A stretch of DNA of 64,000 bases, taken from contig CM067365.1 of NCBI GenBank assembly GCA_034401795.1, positions 14,885,434 through 14,949,433 on the forward strand, read 5' to 3'. This DNA is from Chaetoderma sp. LZ-2023a. Taxonomy: Eukaryota > Mollusca > Caudofoveata > Chaetodermatida > Chaetodermatidae. The notes beneath the pieces are model-generated. The model did no database searches and was not told the DNA's origin. It saw only the letters and a list, made by a program, of their open reading frames with translations. Positions within the stretch are counted from its first letter, which is position 1. Every line of letters starts with the position of its first letter. Positions 1 to 10,325 of this stretch are shown here, in pieces. The position numbers and the translations under genes were made by a program.

Positions 1-2
1 CC

Positions 3-299
3 AGGCCCATGGTGATTGACGCTCCAGAGGCGGCACCAGAGCTGCTCTCTGAACCAATGGAGATGCTTCCATCGCATCCTTATATGCTGCGCAAGCGCAG
101 ACATATACCAGATGACGATTCTGACAGAAAGCAACTCAGGTTAGACTTGAAGCGAAAGCAAGGGTATGGGCGGGAGAACGAATCCGGTAACAAGCGACTC
201 CGGATTGGCGTGATAAACTCCGCCTCTTACGATGACGTGCTATACGCTGATTTCGTCAGTCGTATAAATGCCGTTATTCAGCGGCACAACCGCCGATAG
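3..299 (+). CDS. Basic ORF, left-truncated, possibly retroelement-derived
   Basis: An open frame runs in from the window edge and ends at TAG (297-299). The first ATG is at 9, giving 96 residues, but the frame is open before it, so this may be the C-terminal end of a longer protein. It is rich in Arg/Lys and Asp (a KRRH cluster followed by DDDSD, then KRKQ and NKRLRIG), which suggests a nuclear or nucleic-acid-binding tail. No domain is recognised. It lies 90 bp upstream of a membrane-glycoprotein-like ORF in another frame; that order would fit the end of a Pol-like ORF followed by an Env-like ORF, but this is inference. Confidence 0.35.
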   Translation, partial: RPMVIDAPEAAPELLSEPMEMLPSHPYMLRKRRHIPDDDSDRKQLRLDLKRKQGYGRENESGNKRLRIGVINSASYDDVLYADFVSRINAVIQRHNRR

Positions 300-391
300 T
301 GTGTATTGTATCGCTATACTGTAACATCGCAAATAGCCAGTACGTAAAATATCATAACAATTAAGACTAAATTTGTTCGCAAGATACTAAA

Positions 392-1337
392 ATGTATTCG
401 TTTAAATTGTGTATAATGGCGTTGTGGTTTAGCATGGTATCAAGTATATGCGTCGGAATGTCGTGGTGCCGACCCTAGGGTGTGCCAGGGACAACTACGG
501 GTCGACAAGACCCACGTGCCCTGTATTGTGAGCGTACTGACAAATGCGACTGATAGCAACTGTAATATTCAACTAACGAAGTCAAACGTAACCATTAGTA
601 AATTATTTGCCAACGAGAAAATCGGAGTAGTGTTGCAAACGTTCGGCGAGACGGTGGAAATTCATTGCGACGGACGACTGACGGACCGATGTATGGTGAG
701 TAATGGTGTGTATGCGTTGATGTCTGGAAAATGCGGGTATAGTGGGAGGGGCTGGCGATTCGAGCCTGTGGCGTCTTATAGTCGGACGTACACTCGAATA
801 GGCCTAGCCATTGAAATGCCCCATTTGGATGTGTCTGGCGTTCTAAATCAATCCATGATAGTTGACCATTTAAAGCTACAACCGTGGAACCATTTACAAA
901 AGTCTAAGTACGTGCCGCTAGCACCGTTATCCATGATCGACCCGGTGATGGTCGATGGCATTGGGGTACATTCTTTCGTATCATATTCAACGGGTTCCTT
1001 CGTAGTTGTGTTAGTAATTGTGCTTATATTATATAGATGTGGCGTGTTATCACGCATGTGGAATGCGCTTAAATGCAAGCCACGTGCGGCCCATAAATGC
1101 AAGCCACGTGCGGCCCATAGTAGTGAACCGCATATCATTGCACCAACTATTCAGACCCAGCAGCCCCGGAGACCTGCAGCTCTACCGGAGCCGCTGCGGA
1201 TGGCAGCCGGGTCGTCGCCTAATGCTAACGCCAGGACTGAGATCGACCCGACGGCTGCCGAATGGATAGAGATGGAGACGTACGTTGACGTGGTGGATCC
1301 TAACGTGAGCATAAACCGCTTGGAGGTATCACCATGA
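392..1337 (+). pseudogene. Env-like type I membrane glycoprotein, frame-disrupted
   Basis: The main frame is open from about 417 to the stop at 1335-1337. It encodes a cysteine-containing ectodomain with NAT, NVT and NQS glycosylation sites, a hydrophobic segment near 984-1038, and a cytoplasmic tail of roughly 100 residues. The tail holds an 8-residue tandem duplication (KCKPRAAH twice, about 1070-1118). An ATG at 392 opens a hydrophobic signal-peptide-like stretch in a different frame, which stops at TAG 476-478, so leader and ectodomain are now out of frame. The region could instead be a spliced host gene. Family assignment as retroelement Env rests on architecture only; no fusion peptide or furin site was recognised. 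Confidence 0.35.
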
Positions 1338-3330
1338 CATTTTGGCACTAACTTTATATGTTTCTACTGGAACAATAATTGGTGAATATTAATGATTGTG
1401 GCGCGAACTTTATCATACTGTGTACTGTTTTGGTAATAGGAAAAATTCACATGATCTGTAATGGTATTTGCACTGTAGGATTAAGATTTTGAACTATAAT
1501 GCTGTGTCGTGTGACGACGAATCATTACGACACGCGAAAAGTGTGTCGCTGCTGACCATGTTGTCGCTGCAGGCAGTAGCGGCAGTTTATATTAATACAT
1601 TATGTGATATATATTCACTTGTTTTAAACTGTACCGATTGCTCGCCTTTATTGTTAAGTTACGCGTGAGACGGGTTACGTCCACGGTTTAATGATGCTAT
1701 TACTGTGTTTCCGGGGGCGGTCAAGTGCGCACCACTACCCGGACATGTATGTTTGTATAATTATTGGCTATATACTAATGACTGCTACTAACGTATTTCC
1801 GAGTATTCCGCTACTCGGACAAGTATGTATGTATAGCATATCGAGCTGTAACGTGGGCTAGGGGATTGTTGGTAGTTTCGGAGATTTCAGGTGGTATCCG
1901 TTCGGAGCTGCTGGTATAGGTTTGGGTTGTTGATAGGGCACAACGAGTTAGTTGACACTCTCTTAGGGCCTTAAGAGAGATGGTCAATTAACTTTGGTTG
2001 CGGGGCGTATGTGGATATCGGATTGTCGTACGGGGAGTCATGACCCCGGGGACATCTTATATTTGCAGGGATGGCCCAGTGAAATTATTGTATTTGTGAA
2101 TACCAGATGAGTTAATGAACGGATAACTGGATGCATCAATAGGGAGTCGATGCGAAACTGACGCGAAACTATAGCCGAAATATTGAGTGAAATTGGATAG
2201 AATGGATGGATATCGGATTGTCGTACGGGGAGTCATGACCCCGGGGACATCTTATATTTGCAGGGATGGCCCAGTGAAATTATTGTATTTGTGAATACCA
2301 GATGAGTTAATGAACGGATAACTGGATGCATCAATAGGGAGTCGATGCGAAACTGACGCGAAACTATAGCCGAAATATTGAGTGAAATTGGATAGAATGG
2401 AGAAGGACCTAGGGTTGTGAGTTGATGGTATCTGGCGGTAATTAAAAGATGAAAGTTGTTGCTGTAGCAGCGGCACAACCGTTTATAGTATTCAGCAGAA
2501 GTTATGACCAATAGTTTCCAAATATTCAAGCAGGAGCGTCGGTAGGGTACTACGGACAGAGTACAGGTAGCATATGCTGGATGACTCATAGAAATGACGT
2601 AGCGACCGACTTACCGTGGGACCGTGATAACGGTAACCGAGTTTCTGTAAAAGCGACCAACAGCACCAGATGTTGGTGAGTCAGGCGGGCCATATGGTCA
2701 CTACGTCACAACACCCTTGTAGAATGCAGGCGCAAGCCTAATGAGCAAGGGGCCGGACATGGACGTGGTAACGTCCGGCGCCAGGTAGAGTAGAAAACGA
2801 GACGAAAAACTGACAGAGGACGTCCGTCAAGTAAGCCATTAAGCTTGAGATTAGGAATGGTTGCCAAAGCAAAATCCATTATTGAGACCGAAATCCGACA
2901 GATCCCATCACTCAAGTACTGCTTTGCCAATGTTCAGGTATATCTTCGGAGTACGCGAATGGCCGGAATGGATTGGTCAAAAGTTTTATAAGAGTAGTAA
3001 GCAAAACGAGGCAAAGCGGGGGCTCCAAGGGTGGGGTGTAACAACCCGAACATGACCGTGACATGGCGAAGCAGTACATAAGGGGAACTTTCAAATTTGA
3101 TCGGGAGTCCGAAAATTATTGCGCTTGGGTAAACCTAGCCTCGAATTCGTATAGTTCTGTGGAACTGAATTTGTCGAAATTCACACAAGTTCTTGGTGAA
3201 TGACTTTAAGTAGCCAAGAACAGTTTTTGATAAAAGTGATTTAGCGAATCGTGAAAAGCAACTTTTAGATGGTAGAGTAACCAGTATTCGTATTGAACAA
3301 AAGTCAGTACTTCTTTGCTCAAAGTATTTT
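1338..3330. other. Noncoding, CpG-rich flank of the Env-like ORF
   Basis: No convincing gene is present. The segment has more CG dinucleotides than most of the window and holds the 195-bp duplication described separately. Short imperfect palindromes are visible near 1716-1740 and 1799-1820. It may be the 3' end of the element carrying the Env-like ORF, but no LTR boundary or polypurine tract could be fixed. Confidence 0.3.
2012..2401 (+). repeat. 195-bp perfect-looking tandem duplication (2 copies)
   Basis: The sequence from 2012 to 2206 (beginning TGGATATCGGATTGTCG) repeats at 2207-2401 with a period of 195 bp and no difference seen by eye, so the duplication is recent. Both copies contain the block GGGGAGTCATGACCCCGG. 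Confidence 0.9.
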
Positions 3331-3414
3331 GGTGGTAGTATAAGCCACTCATAGTTGATAGGGAGATATATCGGTGGTAGTATAAGCCACCTATAATTGA
3401 TAGTGAAATATATA
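3331..3414 (+). repeat. 42-bp tandem repeat, two units
   Basis: GGTGGTAGTATAAGCCA occurs at 3331 and again at 3373. The two 42-bp units differ at a few positions. Confidence 0.8.
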
Positions 3415-3734
3415 TAGTAAGATTAGTAAAATAAAATCATCACTTCGATATCCTCGAAGCAAGAGTTTGAGTTATTGTATAATTCTGGAAACGACGGAAG
3501 ACCACCGTCACGAACCACCGACTTCTATACCAGTCAGATCAGGCCCAGATACGAACATAAATATCGTGATTCTCATCTACACACGAGGCGAGCTCGTATC
3601 GACCACTTTCCTTGTCGGTAAGACCGGTTGTCGCAGCAACCACATATACAGGCCTTACCGCCGTGGGAAGCGAAGTGTTAAGAAATAGGAAGATAGATAA
3701 TAGAAAACTTCAGTTAGATAATAGAAAACTTCAA

Positions 3735-3917
3735 TTTGTTAAGCGCTTCTTCTTCCCACTCAGCTACATAGATGTTGGCAAAACTAGGACTAAACCTTTC
3801 ACCCATGGCGCATCCATAGATTTGTTGGTAGATTTCGCCAGCGAATTCGAAATCATTGCCCTTTAAACTCAGCTCCAGGAGAGCTAATATTTCGCTAGTG
3901 GACCTATTGTTATCAGG
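3735..3917 (-). repeat. Second copy of a 183-bp Penelope-like RT fragment
   Basis: This segment matches 5703-5885 over the same length with only a handful of substitutions. It encodes on the minus strand an RT block with LALLELSLKGNDFEFAGEI followed by GCAMGERFSPSFANIYVAE, a typical Penelope-like RT motif. Upstream of the match (3918-4187) the same minus-strand frame continues as a Pro/Lys-rich stretch of about 90 residues, whereas the other copy is preceded by a microsatellite. Confidence 0.75.
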
Positions 3918-4187
3918 CTTAGGTTTGGTCTTAGGTGTGGGCGTAAACTTAGGTTGTGGTGGCTTGGACCTCGGCGTCGACGATCTGGTCTTTCGATCAG
4001 GTCGGTCAGTAGCTGCTCTCTGTGGAAGGGGAGGAAACGCGACTGGGGACAGTGGTGAGACCGGAAGAGGGATCTTACTAGGATCCACATGAGCAGACAC
4101 TGACGGTGACCATTCTGGCAGTGGAATCATGAGCGGATCCACCACAGAAGATTGCAGGGCGAACACTGGTGAGCACTGGTTATTCAC
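3918..4187 (-). pseudogene. Proline-rich ORF fused to the RT fragment
   Basis: The minus-strand frame from 4187 down into the RT fragment at 3917 is open for 157 codons. The first ~90 residues are rich in Pro, Ser, Lys and Arg (for example KFTPTPKTKPKP) with no recognised domain. It may be the N-terminal region of a Penelope-like element, or unrelated DNA joined to it. The frame stops shortly after the RT block at 3714, so no functional RT can be made. Confidence 0.35.
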
Positions 4188-4299
4188 CCGCTTAACTACT
4201 GGGAGGACTCTCAGTGGGTGACCTATTTCATTTCCGATTTGATTGTGGGATGACTGGTACGGTCAAGGCTGCCCTTGCAGTCGGTGTGACTGGTAGGGC

Positions 4300-4345
4300 C
4301 ACAGAAAAATTTCCTCATTGAATGTCCATTTGCAGGCCAAGTGAA
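4300..4345 (-). repeat. Fragment of H1-type MITE
   Basis: The run around GAATGTCCATTTGCAGGCCA matches one arm of the H1 foldback family (compare 21750-21797, inverted). The rest of the element is absent or not recognisable. Confidence 0.5.
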
Positions 4346-4550
4346 GAGGGCAGCGGCGATGCTGGTGGTGGTGGTCGGGCTGTTGGTTGTTGCTGTGGTG
4401 GTTATATGATTAAACACACTGGCTCAGGATCTCCCAAGGTTGGGAGATATTTTTTATTTATTTTATTGTCTGAGATTTGTTATGTTTGTTTGATAGAGGC
4501 GGTATGGCCTATAAAATATGAATCATATATATCATTCATTCTGAAGGTTT

Positions 4551-4733
4551 TTGAAGAGTTAATTTCGATTTAACCAAGATGTCACGTAGATTGGAGTTTT
4601 TCTTAAAGGCTATCACTGGACGCAAATTGAGAGGTTCTTTCATTTTATCCTGCAATTTATGATATTCATCTTTCAAAATTTCAGAAATTTCAACATTTTT
4701 TCGATTGTTTGTTAAACTGAATGGGATTATTTC
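4551..4733 (-). pseudogene. RT connector-like segment placed after the endonuclease
   Basis: Residues REIIPFSLTNN, RPVIAFKKNSN and LRDILVKSKL (LRDILV at 4572-4589) resemble the segment that in most Penelope-like proteins sits between the RT and the zinc-finger/GIY-YIG region. Here it follows the endonuclease in the same open frame (minus strand, 4877 to 4536). This may mark a junction of two tandem copies or a rearrangement. Confidence 0.55.
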
Positions 4734-4754
4734 ACGTTGATCAGCAAGACCAGG

Positions 4755-5051
4755 GTCCACGTTTATGCCTTTCGGCCATTTTGTTTCCAGTTGCTTAATC
4801 CAAAATGATTCTCGAAGTTTTCCTTGTTTATCAGTTTCTTCGGCCGTAGCAGAAAGAGGCAGTTGCTCAATAGGCATAATTTCAAAGTGTCTATCGACAG
4901 AATGACCAGGGAGATTGAAATGTTGAGCTACGTTGGTGTCCTAGTCGTGTCTAATATCGCAAAGGTGTCTAGTTGCTCGCCATCTTAAAGGGCATTTTGT
5001 TTCACCGACATACTGCTTTTGGCATAATTTGCAAGATATTAAATAGATAAC
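4755..5051 (-). pseudogene. GIY-YIG endonuclease domain of the Penelope-like element
   Basis: The domain begins with VIYLISCKLCQKQYVGET, the expected (G/L)IY...YVG core, followed by an arginine-rich helix. An in-frame TAG at 4941-4943 interrupts it. Reading past that stop gives DTNVAQHFNLPGHSVD and then LRESFWIKQLETKWPKGIN, the conserved C-terminal part with the catalytic-type glutamate region. All parts of the fold are therefore present, with one nonsense mutation. Confidence 0.85.
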
Positions 5052-5929
5052 ATTTTTAGAATCGCAATCTAAATTAGACTGAAGTTGGAATTTACTTTTG
5101 TTCTGATAACTGACAAATGTTTTCTGATTAGGTAGATAGAGGTCTAATTTACACCTCTCCTTTCCACATTTCTGAGATTGTCCTACGCCTATAATCGGAC
5201 GATTGTGACGAATTTTGGTAGGCTTTTGATCGGCAGCCTTGTCAGTAATAGTTTCCAAATCATGTAAAGTTTCGGACTTTTTTTTTGCGCAAAAATCGTG
5301 TTGAATATCCCCTCGGTTTGAGGGCTTTAAATAAGGTCGAACATGCAGATTCAAAATTCTTTCTATCCATAGAATTTCGGTGAAATCGGATAAGCTGTGA
5401 TGTGACAATACCTTTAAAAGTATGAGGTGGATGGAAAGATTTCTTATGCAGTAGTTGATGGGAATCGGTGGGCTTAAAGAATACTTTGTAATCAAGAAAC
5501 CCACTCGTGTTATAATTTACACCTTTGTAGAGAGTAACGTCTAAAAAGTCTATGGACGACTGGTCGATGTTGGCTTTAAGTTTGATGTTAGGATCGTGAT
5601 TGTTCAAAACAGTGAAAAATTCTTCAAACTCTTCCCTCGAATGATTCCAGATCATAAAAATATCATCGAGGTAACGCGGTAAAATAAGGGCTGCTTAGGA
5701 CATTTGTTAAGCGCTTCTTCTTCCCACTCAGCTACATAGATGTTGGCAAAACTAGGACTAAAACGTTTACCCATAGCGCATCCACAGATTTGTTGGTAGA
5801 TTTCGCCAGCGAATTCGAAATCATTGCCCTTTAAACTCAGCTCCAGGAGAGCTAATATTTCGCTAGTGGGCCTATTGTTATCAGGATATATATCAAATGC
5901 TCTGCGAACAGAAGACAAACCCCTTTCGG

Positions 5930-6047
5930 AGGTGGTGGTGGTGGCGCCGCCGTCGGTGTCAGCGGCGGCAGCGGGAGCGGCGATGCTGGTGGTGGTGGTG
6001 GTGGTGATGGTGGTGATGGTGGTGACTGTGGCAGTGGTGGTGGTGTA
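5930..6047 (+). repeat. (GGT)n-type microsatellite
   Basis: Imperfect GGTGGTGGT with GGCGGC interruptions. It abuts the truncated 5' end of the Penelope-like element; the poly-Pro reading on the minus strand is a by-product of the repeat. Confidence 0.9.
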
Positions 6048-6444
6048 TTAATCTGAGTCCTCGACAACTTGCTCTTAGGTTACTGGACAGACGCGCCGAC
6101 GTCCCTGTATTATATTTATGTGAGACGGAAGGAGTGGATGGAGGTAGTCCGTGGTTCGTCGGTCGGTTACTCAGCTAGATTATGATTATGATAATGCGAT
6201 AGTACTGATTATCAATAGTCAGAAATGGTTTAATAATAATTCTTAGTTATGCCAGGCGGTTATGTTTGTCAATCCAGTTATCAGTCGTCGGGCAATCGGT
6301 ATTTAGGAACACAGGTTAGGATTATAATTCTTAATAAAATATGTGTCCAATCAGTATTGAAATGTTACGTCGTTTATCATAAAAGCTAGATTATCGATCT
6401 CGGTTGACGATGTGTACGCACCTCATTGGTGCGTAAGTATCCCT
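6048..6444. other. Intergenic, nothing recognised
   Basis: AT-rich sequence between the Penelope-like element and the 3' end of GPCR 1. On the minus strand an AATAAAAT-like signal is not obvious; no other structure was seen. Confidence 0.4.
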
Positions 6445-7644
6445 TTAAGTGGGCGGCATAGCGACTGGAAGAGTTCCATCACCATCCGGGTGATTGCGGT
6501 GTGTTCTTCTACTCTCACTGCGCGTACTCGTGCCAATGTTACCGGAACAACCACATCCCAGCATGCGCCTTAGTTCATTTCTAAATATGCTGCCACTGAA
6601 ACAGTAAATAAGAAAGTTAACGGCATAATTTAAGTATCCAATACCCTTGGCAAACTCGTAGCCCATGTCAACAATGGCGTAATCCCTGGCTGTGTTCAGG
6701 GATGCGGTTATCTGACGTCGGAGGTGAAGTAGTACTTGGAGAGGAAGTTGCGTTGCCAAATATATCGTACTCAACATAAACAACAGAATGGTAATTTGCC
6801 GCGCGCGTTGTTTGTTCTGTGGCGCCGTCGTAGGGAATGCTGGCTGAACTGTTCTCCTTAATTTACGGTTCTGAAGAATTAGTTTTATGCCAATAAAACA
6901 GTTGCCAGCAACGGTCAACACAACAGTAGCTGTGAAGAAAAAGATGAATTGCATTTCGTTAAATCTGCCGAAAAAGAAGCGCGCGTAGTCCTCGGAAAGC
7001 AGTCCACAACCGGGCCCATACAAGATCACTGTGACAACCGGGTCCTTTCCAAATCCGAAAAGTAAATGAAGATCAATTAAGAAGACAGTTAAGGGTATGA
7101 GTAATGAAGTAACCATAGCAACACGCCTGGTGAAGCGAAGTTGCGCTCTAGTGGGAAAACAAACAAATATAAACCGTTCTGCTGTTAGCGCTATTACATA
7201 CCAGCTTGAACAGTGTGACGATGCATAGGCCATGAACCACCAGCCTTTGCACATCACCACGTTTAGGTCTGTTATATCCACGTTGAAGAAATCATGTCCA
7301 ATGGAACGAAAGACGACGCACCACAGAGCCAGTATATCCGCAAGTTCTAGACCAATGAGAAAAAATACTATCAGCATTTGTCTTCTCATTCGCTTTCGAC
7401 ACAGCACCGCGATTGATAGCAGGTTGCCAAATGTCCCGAACAGCATGATGGACGTGCTGACGTACCGACGGATAAACGATGCAATCCGGGTCTCTAGAAA
7501 ATCAGTGTTATCACGGTTCTGTGCTGTAACCATGACGTCATGCTCACCAGTCGTTAGATTCAATAACATATTTACACCGGTAGTGTATGTTACATAATTC
7601 TGACTCGCTGTTGATGACACAATTTCCGTTATCATTGAAGACAT
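6445..7644 (-). CDS. Class A (rhodopsin-family) G-protein-coupled receptor 1
   Basis: This intronless ORF encodes a seven-helix receptor for an unknown ligand, expected at the plasma membrane. The frame is open to an ATG at 7737 (430 aa). The ATG at 7642-7644 (399 aa) is preferred because the paralog at 20.4 kb aligns from the same MxSxIxEI start. In 430-aa numbering: TM1 about 93-113 with FGTFGNLLSI; TM2 121-143 with LELAD; Cys163 before TM3, pairing with Cys244 in loop 2; ERF at 187-189 in place of DRY; TM4 206-230; TM5 262-288; TM6 312-338; TM7 with N374-FLIY in place of NPxxY. The N-terminus has an NLTT glycosylation site and the tail has a CGC palmitoylation-type cluster. The type resembles FMRFamide/neuropeptide receptors of lophotrochozoans, which is inference. 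Confidence 0.85.
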   Translation of the reverse strand: MSSMITEIVSSTASQNYVTYTTGVNMLLNLTTGEHDVMVTAQNRDNTDFLETRIASFIRRYVSTSIMLFGTFGNLLSIAVLCRKRMRRQMLIVFFLIGLELADILALWCVVFRSIGHDFFNVDITDLNVVMCKGWWFMAYASSHCSSWYVIALTAERFIFVCFPTRAQLRFTRRVAMVTSLLIPLTVFLIDLHLLFGFGKDPVVTVILYGPGCGLLSEDYARFFFGRFNEMQFIFFFTATVVLTVAGNCFIGIKLILQNRKLRRTVQPAFPTTAPQNKQRARQITILLFMLSTIYLATQLPLQVLLHLRRQITASLNTARDYAIVDMGYEFAKGIGYLNYAVNFLIYCFSGSIFRNELRRMLGCGCSGNIGTSTRSESRRTHRNHPDGDGTLPVAMPPT

Positions 7645-7800
7645 CTTGAGCCGATAATGTGCGTCACTTCGAGCAGGCGGAAATGGTGTTATCTGTGGAA
7701 ACAGTTTATGACAAATTAGTATTTCATTGTTTGCCAATAAAATGTAAATGCAGGGCGAGATTCAAAGCGGCATATGTGCCATTTGCCATTACCCACCTAA

Positions 7801-7837
7801 ACGTACGCGCGCACGCGCGCGCGCACGCACTCACTCA

Positions 7838-7905
<68 letters not shown>

Positions 7906-7925
7906 CGTACGCGCGCACGCACTAA
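7801..7925 (+). repeat. (ACGC)n microsatellite
   Basis: About 30 units of ACGC/GCAC, nearly pure from 7836 to 7908, about 160 bp upstream of the GPCR 1 start. Confidence 0.95.
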
Positions 7926-8009
7926 ACACAGGCAGGGGCATTTAGAAAATTAAAAAAATCTATGCGCTTTTGAAGTTTTAAGATTTTAAATTAAATGCCT
8001 AAAAGTTTT

Positions 8010-8106
8010 CTGTTGAGCATTTTGAAGTTAATTTTCCTGGAAGCTTGGCAGCAACGGTTCCAGTTAACTTTTTCAATTTTCAAAATAATCAACAGATTTC
8101 CTGTAT
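8010..8106. repeat. Shared MITE hairpin core, isolated copy
   Basis: The arms TGTTGAGCATTTTGAAGTTA and TTCAAAATAATCAACAG form the foldback that is also found inside H2, H3 and H4 elements. No terminal repeats were found around this copy. Confidence 0.7.
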
Positions 8107-8145
8107 GGCGGGATTGAAAGTGATAATCGTGCATACAATCTTTAA

Positions 8146-8363
8146 CCATTTAACACTCATATCAGCCAAAATACAGCTTCTGCAGTGGTCTTGAGATATT
8201 TGCAGACCAAAAGAAATCTATTTTTGGAAATTTACCACTGGACTGACAGGCTCGATAACCGAGCAACTCATTCCAATGCTAAATTTTCAAAAATAGTTTT
8301 CTCTTGGTCTGCAAATGGACATTTTCTATGAGAAGTTGAAGTTTTCTTGAACACATTCAAAGG
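8146..8363. mobile_element. H1 MITE, piggyBac-like ends
   Basis: It is flanked by TTAA on both sides (8142-8145 and 8364-8367). Termini are CCATTTAACACTC and CAAAGG. The interior is a foldback whose arms carry TTTGCAGACCAA and TTGGTCTGCAAA around a CTCGATAACCGAG centre. It is non-coding and fits a non-autonomous element that used a TTAA target. Confidence 0.8.
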
Positions 8364-8489
8364 TTAAAGCTAATATTTTTACCTCCAGAAATACCCTTTC
8401 TGGCCGTCACAGAGCATATATGTTTCAGAATTAAGACCCTGAAAGGTCCCACTAGGTAGTTGCTGCCACACACACCTAACCCCTATCCA

Positions 8490-8562
8490 CACACACGCAC
8501 GCACGCACGCACGCACGCACGCACCCCCCCCCCCCCCCCACCCCACACACCCCACCCACCGC
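8490..8562 (+). repeat. (ACGC)n plus poly-C microsatellite
   Basis: CACACACGCACGC units followed by about 15 C residues (8525-8539) and ACCCC/CACC units. Confidence 0.9.
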
Positions 8563-10325
8563 ACAAACTAATTCCAAATTCCGTCCTGTGTAAATGACTG
8601 ATTGTAACGCCTCATATACACTTACGCATACAGGAACTGCGAGTGGCGCCTGGTTATTTCGATTTTGCAAAGATAAATTAAACAGATATATGTTTTATTT
8701 GTAAAACGAACTAAAAGATACTAATACGGATAACACTGAAAACCATGTAACACAGATTCAAATCCTCAACTACACATAACAAGCTTTGACTTAAATTTGA
8801 GAGTATTTTCAATCTCTTACTGTTAGATTAGTTTCAAAATACTCACTGTATTACTTCATGCGCTGTATTGAATTTTGTTTGTCCTATCTGCAGAGATAAA
8901 CAGTTAAAATGAATATAATGATTTACGTAATAGTGTATATATATGAGGGATAAATACAGAATATAGCCTTGTAATCTATTATTCTCCACGGCTTCCAGCT
9001 CGGCACATCACAAAGACCGCGCTTAGGTACCGGAGAAAAAAAACACATCATTTTCTCTATCACAAATGATGTGTTTCAAAGAAATCCTTATCTCTCTTGC
9101 TTGTAATTTAGTAGCATTGTTAGATTGTAACAACGAAGCAGAAAAATAACGAAGCGCATCCTGTTCAACACTCATTAAAATCGTGTTGAATATTTCTTAA
9201 TTTGAATGCAGTCTGAGCAAAAGTTGTTGATGTTGCATTATCAATTTTAAGTCAGATTGTTTCGGCAAATTAACCCATTAACTCTCGAATTTGTTTTTAA
9301 AAATTCAATTTTCTCATAAAATGTCCGTTTGCAGACCAAAAGAATACTAATTTTGAAAATTTACCACTGAAATGGCTGGCTCGGTTAACCGAGCCAGTCA
9401 TTTCAGTGGTAAAATTTCAAAAAATGTAAACATAAATAATTCGTTCGTACTTATTATTCTCAGGTCGTGAGAGTTCTAACACAATGCTTGGAGTAATGAA
9501 ACAATTATTCTCTTTAGCGATCGACGGCGCAAAGTAATCTAAACTGTTAACTGTTGAAGTCCTCTCTATACGTTCAAACAATTATATCGTCACCACATAT
9601 TCCGAAAGACCATACCTACTGTACCTGAATTGTCTTTCACTCACGCATTCCGGTTTTGGAGCATTTCCTAAGAACAAAATTTACCAATTTATTAGTACCA
9701 TTGAAATTGTAATTTTTTTCCAATATTTCTTGATCAATCAATATACCAATTACACACTTGCTACCTACAAATTACAAGACTAAATGCTAATTTTGAATGA
9801 AATTCGAAATGGATTTCTGACGGGGACAAGATTTCAAAATGTGTTGCTGCTATTACAGGGCATTTTAAGTCTTACATCAGCAATCTACTGTTAGGTATGC
9901 CGAGTCTAATTAGAAGAGGTGACATTTGGTACTGGCAATGGAACCCATTCGAAACGGCGGTTACAAAATGGGTGCCGTTCCAGTTCAAAATTCACACTAC
10001 TCAAGTTCTAGATGTAGTAGAATTTTGAAATTGATGTCCCACTTTCTGACATCACTGGTTATGGTTTTATACAATGCAATACTCTAAATATGTAAATACA
10101 GTCACACCTGTCCATAACAACCTTTTTGCTTTCGGGGCCCATATATTGCAGTTCTTTAAGATTGGCTGTCTTAAAACATCATCTTTTGACAACAAAATTG
10201 ATTACCCCTGAAATCTTTAGGATAATATATTATTGAAGATTACAAATATCTTCTAGTTTTAATAAACTTTCTGTCTTGTACGCATTTTAATCCTCTCCTG
10301 TCTGTGCACAAGGTGCAATGCCTTG
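8563..10325. other. Intergenic, one truncated H1 MITE, otherwise nothing recognised
   Basis: AT-rich with no ORF of note. A truncated H1 copy lies at 9274-9426 (next entry). At 10100-10125 TACAGTCACACCTGTCCATA resembles in inverted form 11104-11130, a motif of a dispersed repeat. Confidence 0.4.
9274..9426. mobile_element. H1 MITE, truncated
   Basis: It begins after TTAA (9270-9273) with CCCATTAACTCTC and contains the near-perfect H1 hairpin centre GGCTCGGTTAACCGAGCC. The distal arm ends early near 9426 and no second TTAA is seen. Confidence 0.7.

Larger units (their letters stand above)
4551..5925 (-). pseudogene. Penelope-like element: reverse transcriptase plus GIY-YIG endonuclease, broken
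   Basis: Minus-strand pieces in several frames form a Penelope-like protein. From high to low coordinate: SVRRAFDIYP and the RT block with GCAMGKRFSPSFANIYVAE (5925-5703); the catalytic YLDD box at 5662-5673 in a shifted frame; an RT/thumb segment with SIDFLDVTLYKG and KKSFHPPHTFKGIV (to about 5290); a further frameshift near 5285; a zinc-finger-like CGKERCKL where a cysteine usually follows but Asp is present; and the endonuclease. The 5' end is lost in a (CCA)n tract at about 5930. With two frameshifts and one internal TAG the copy is dead. Penelope-like elements copy RNA into DNA at an endonuclease nick. Confidence 0.85.
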
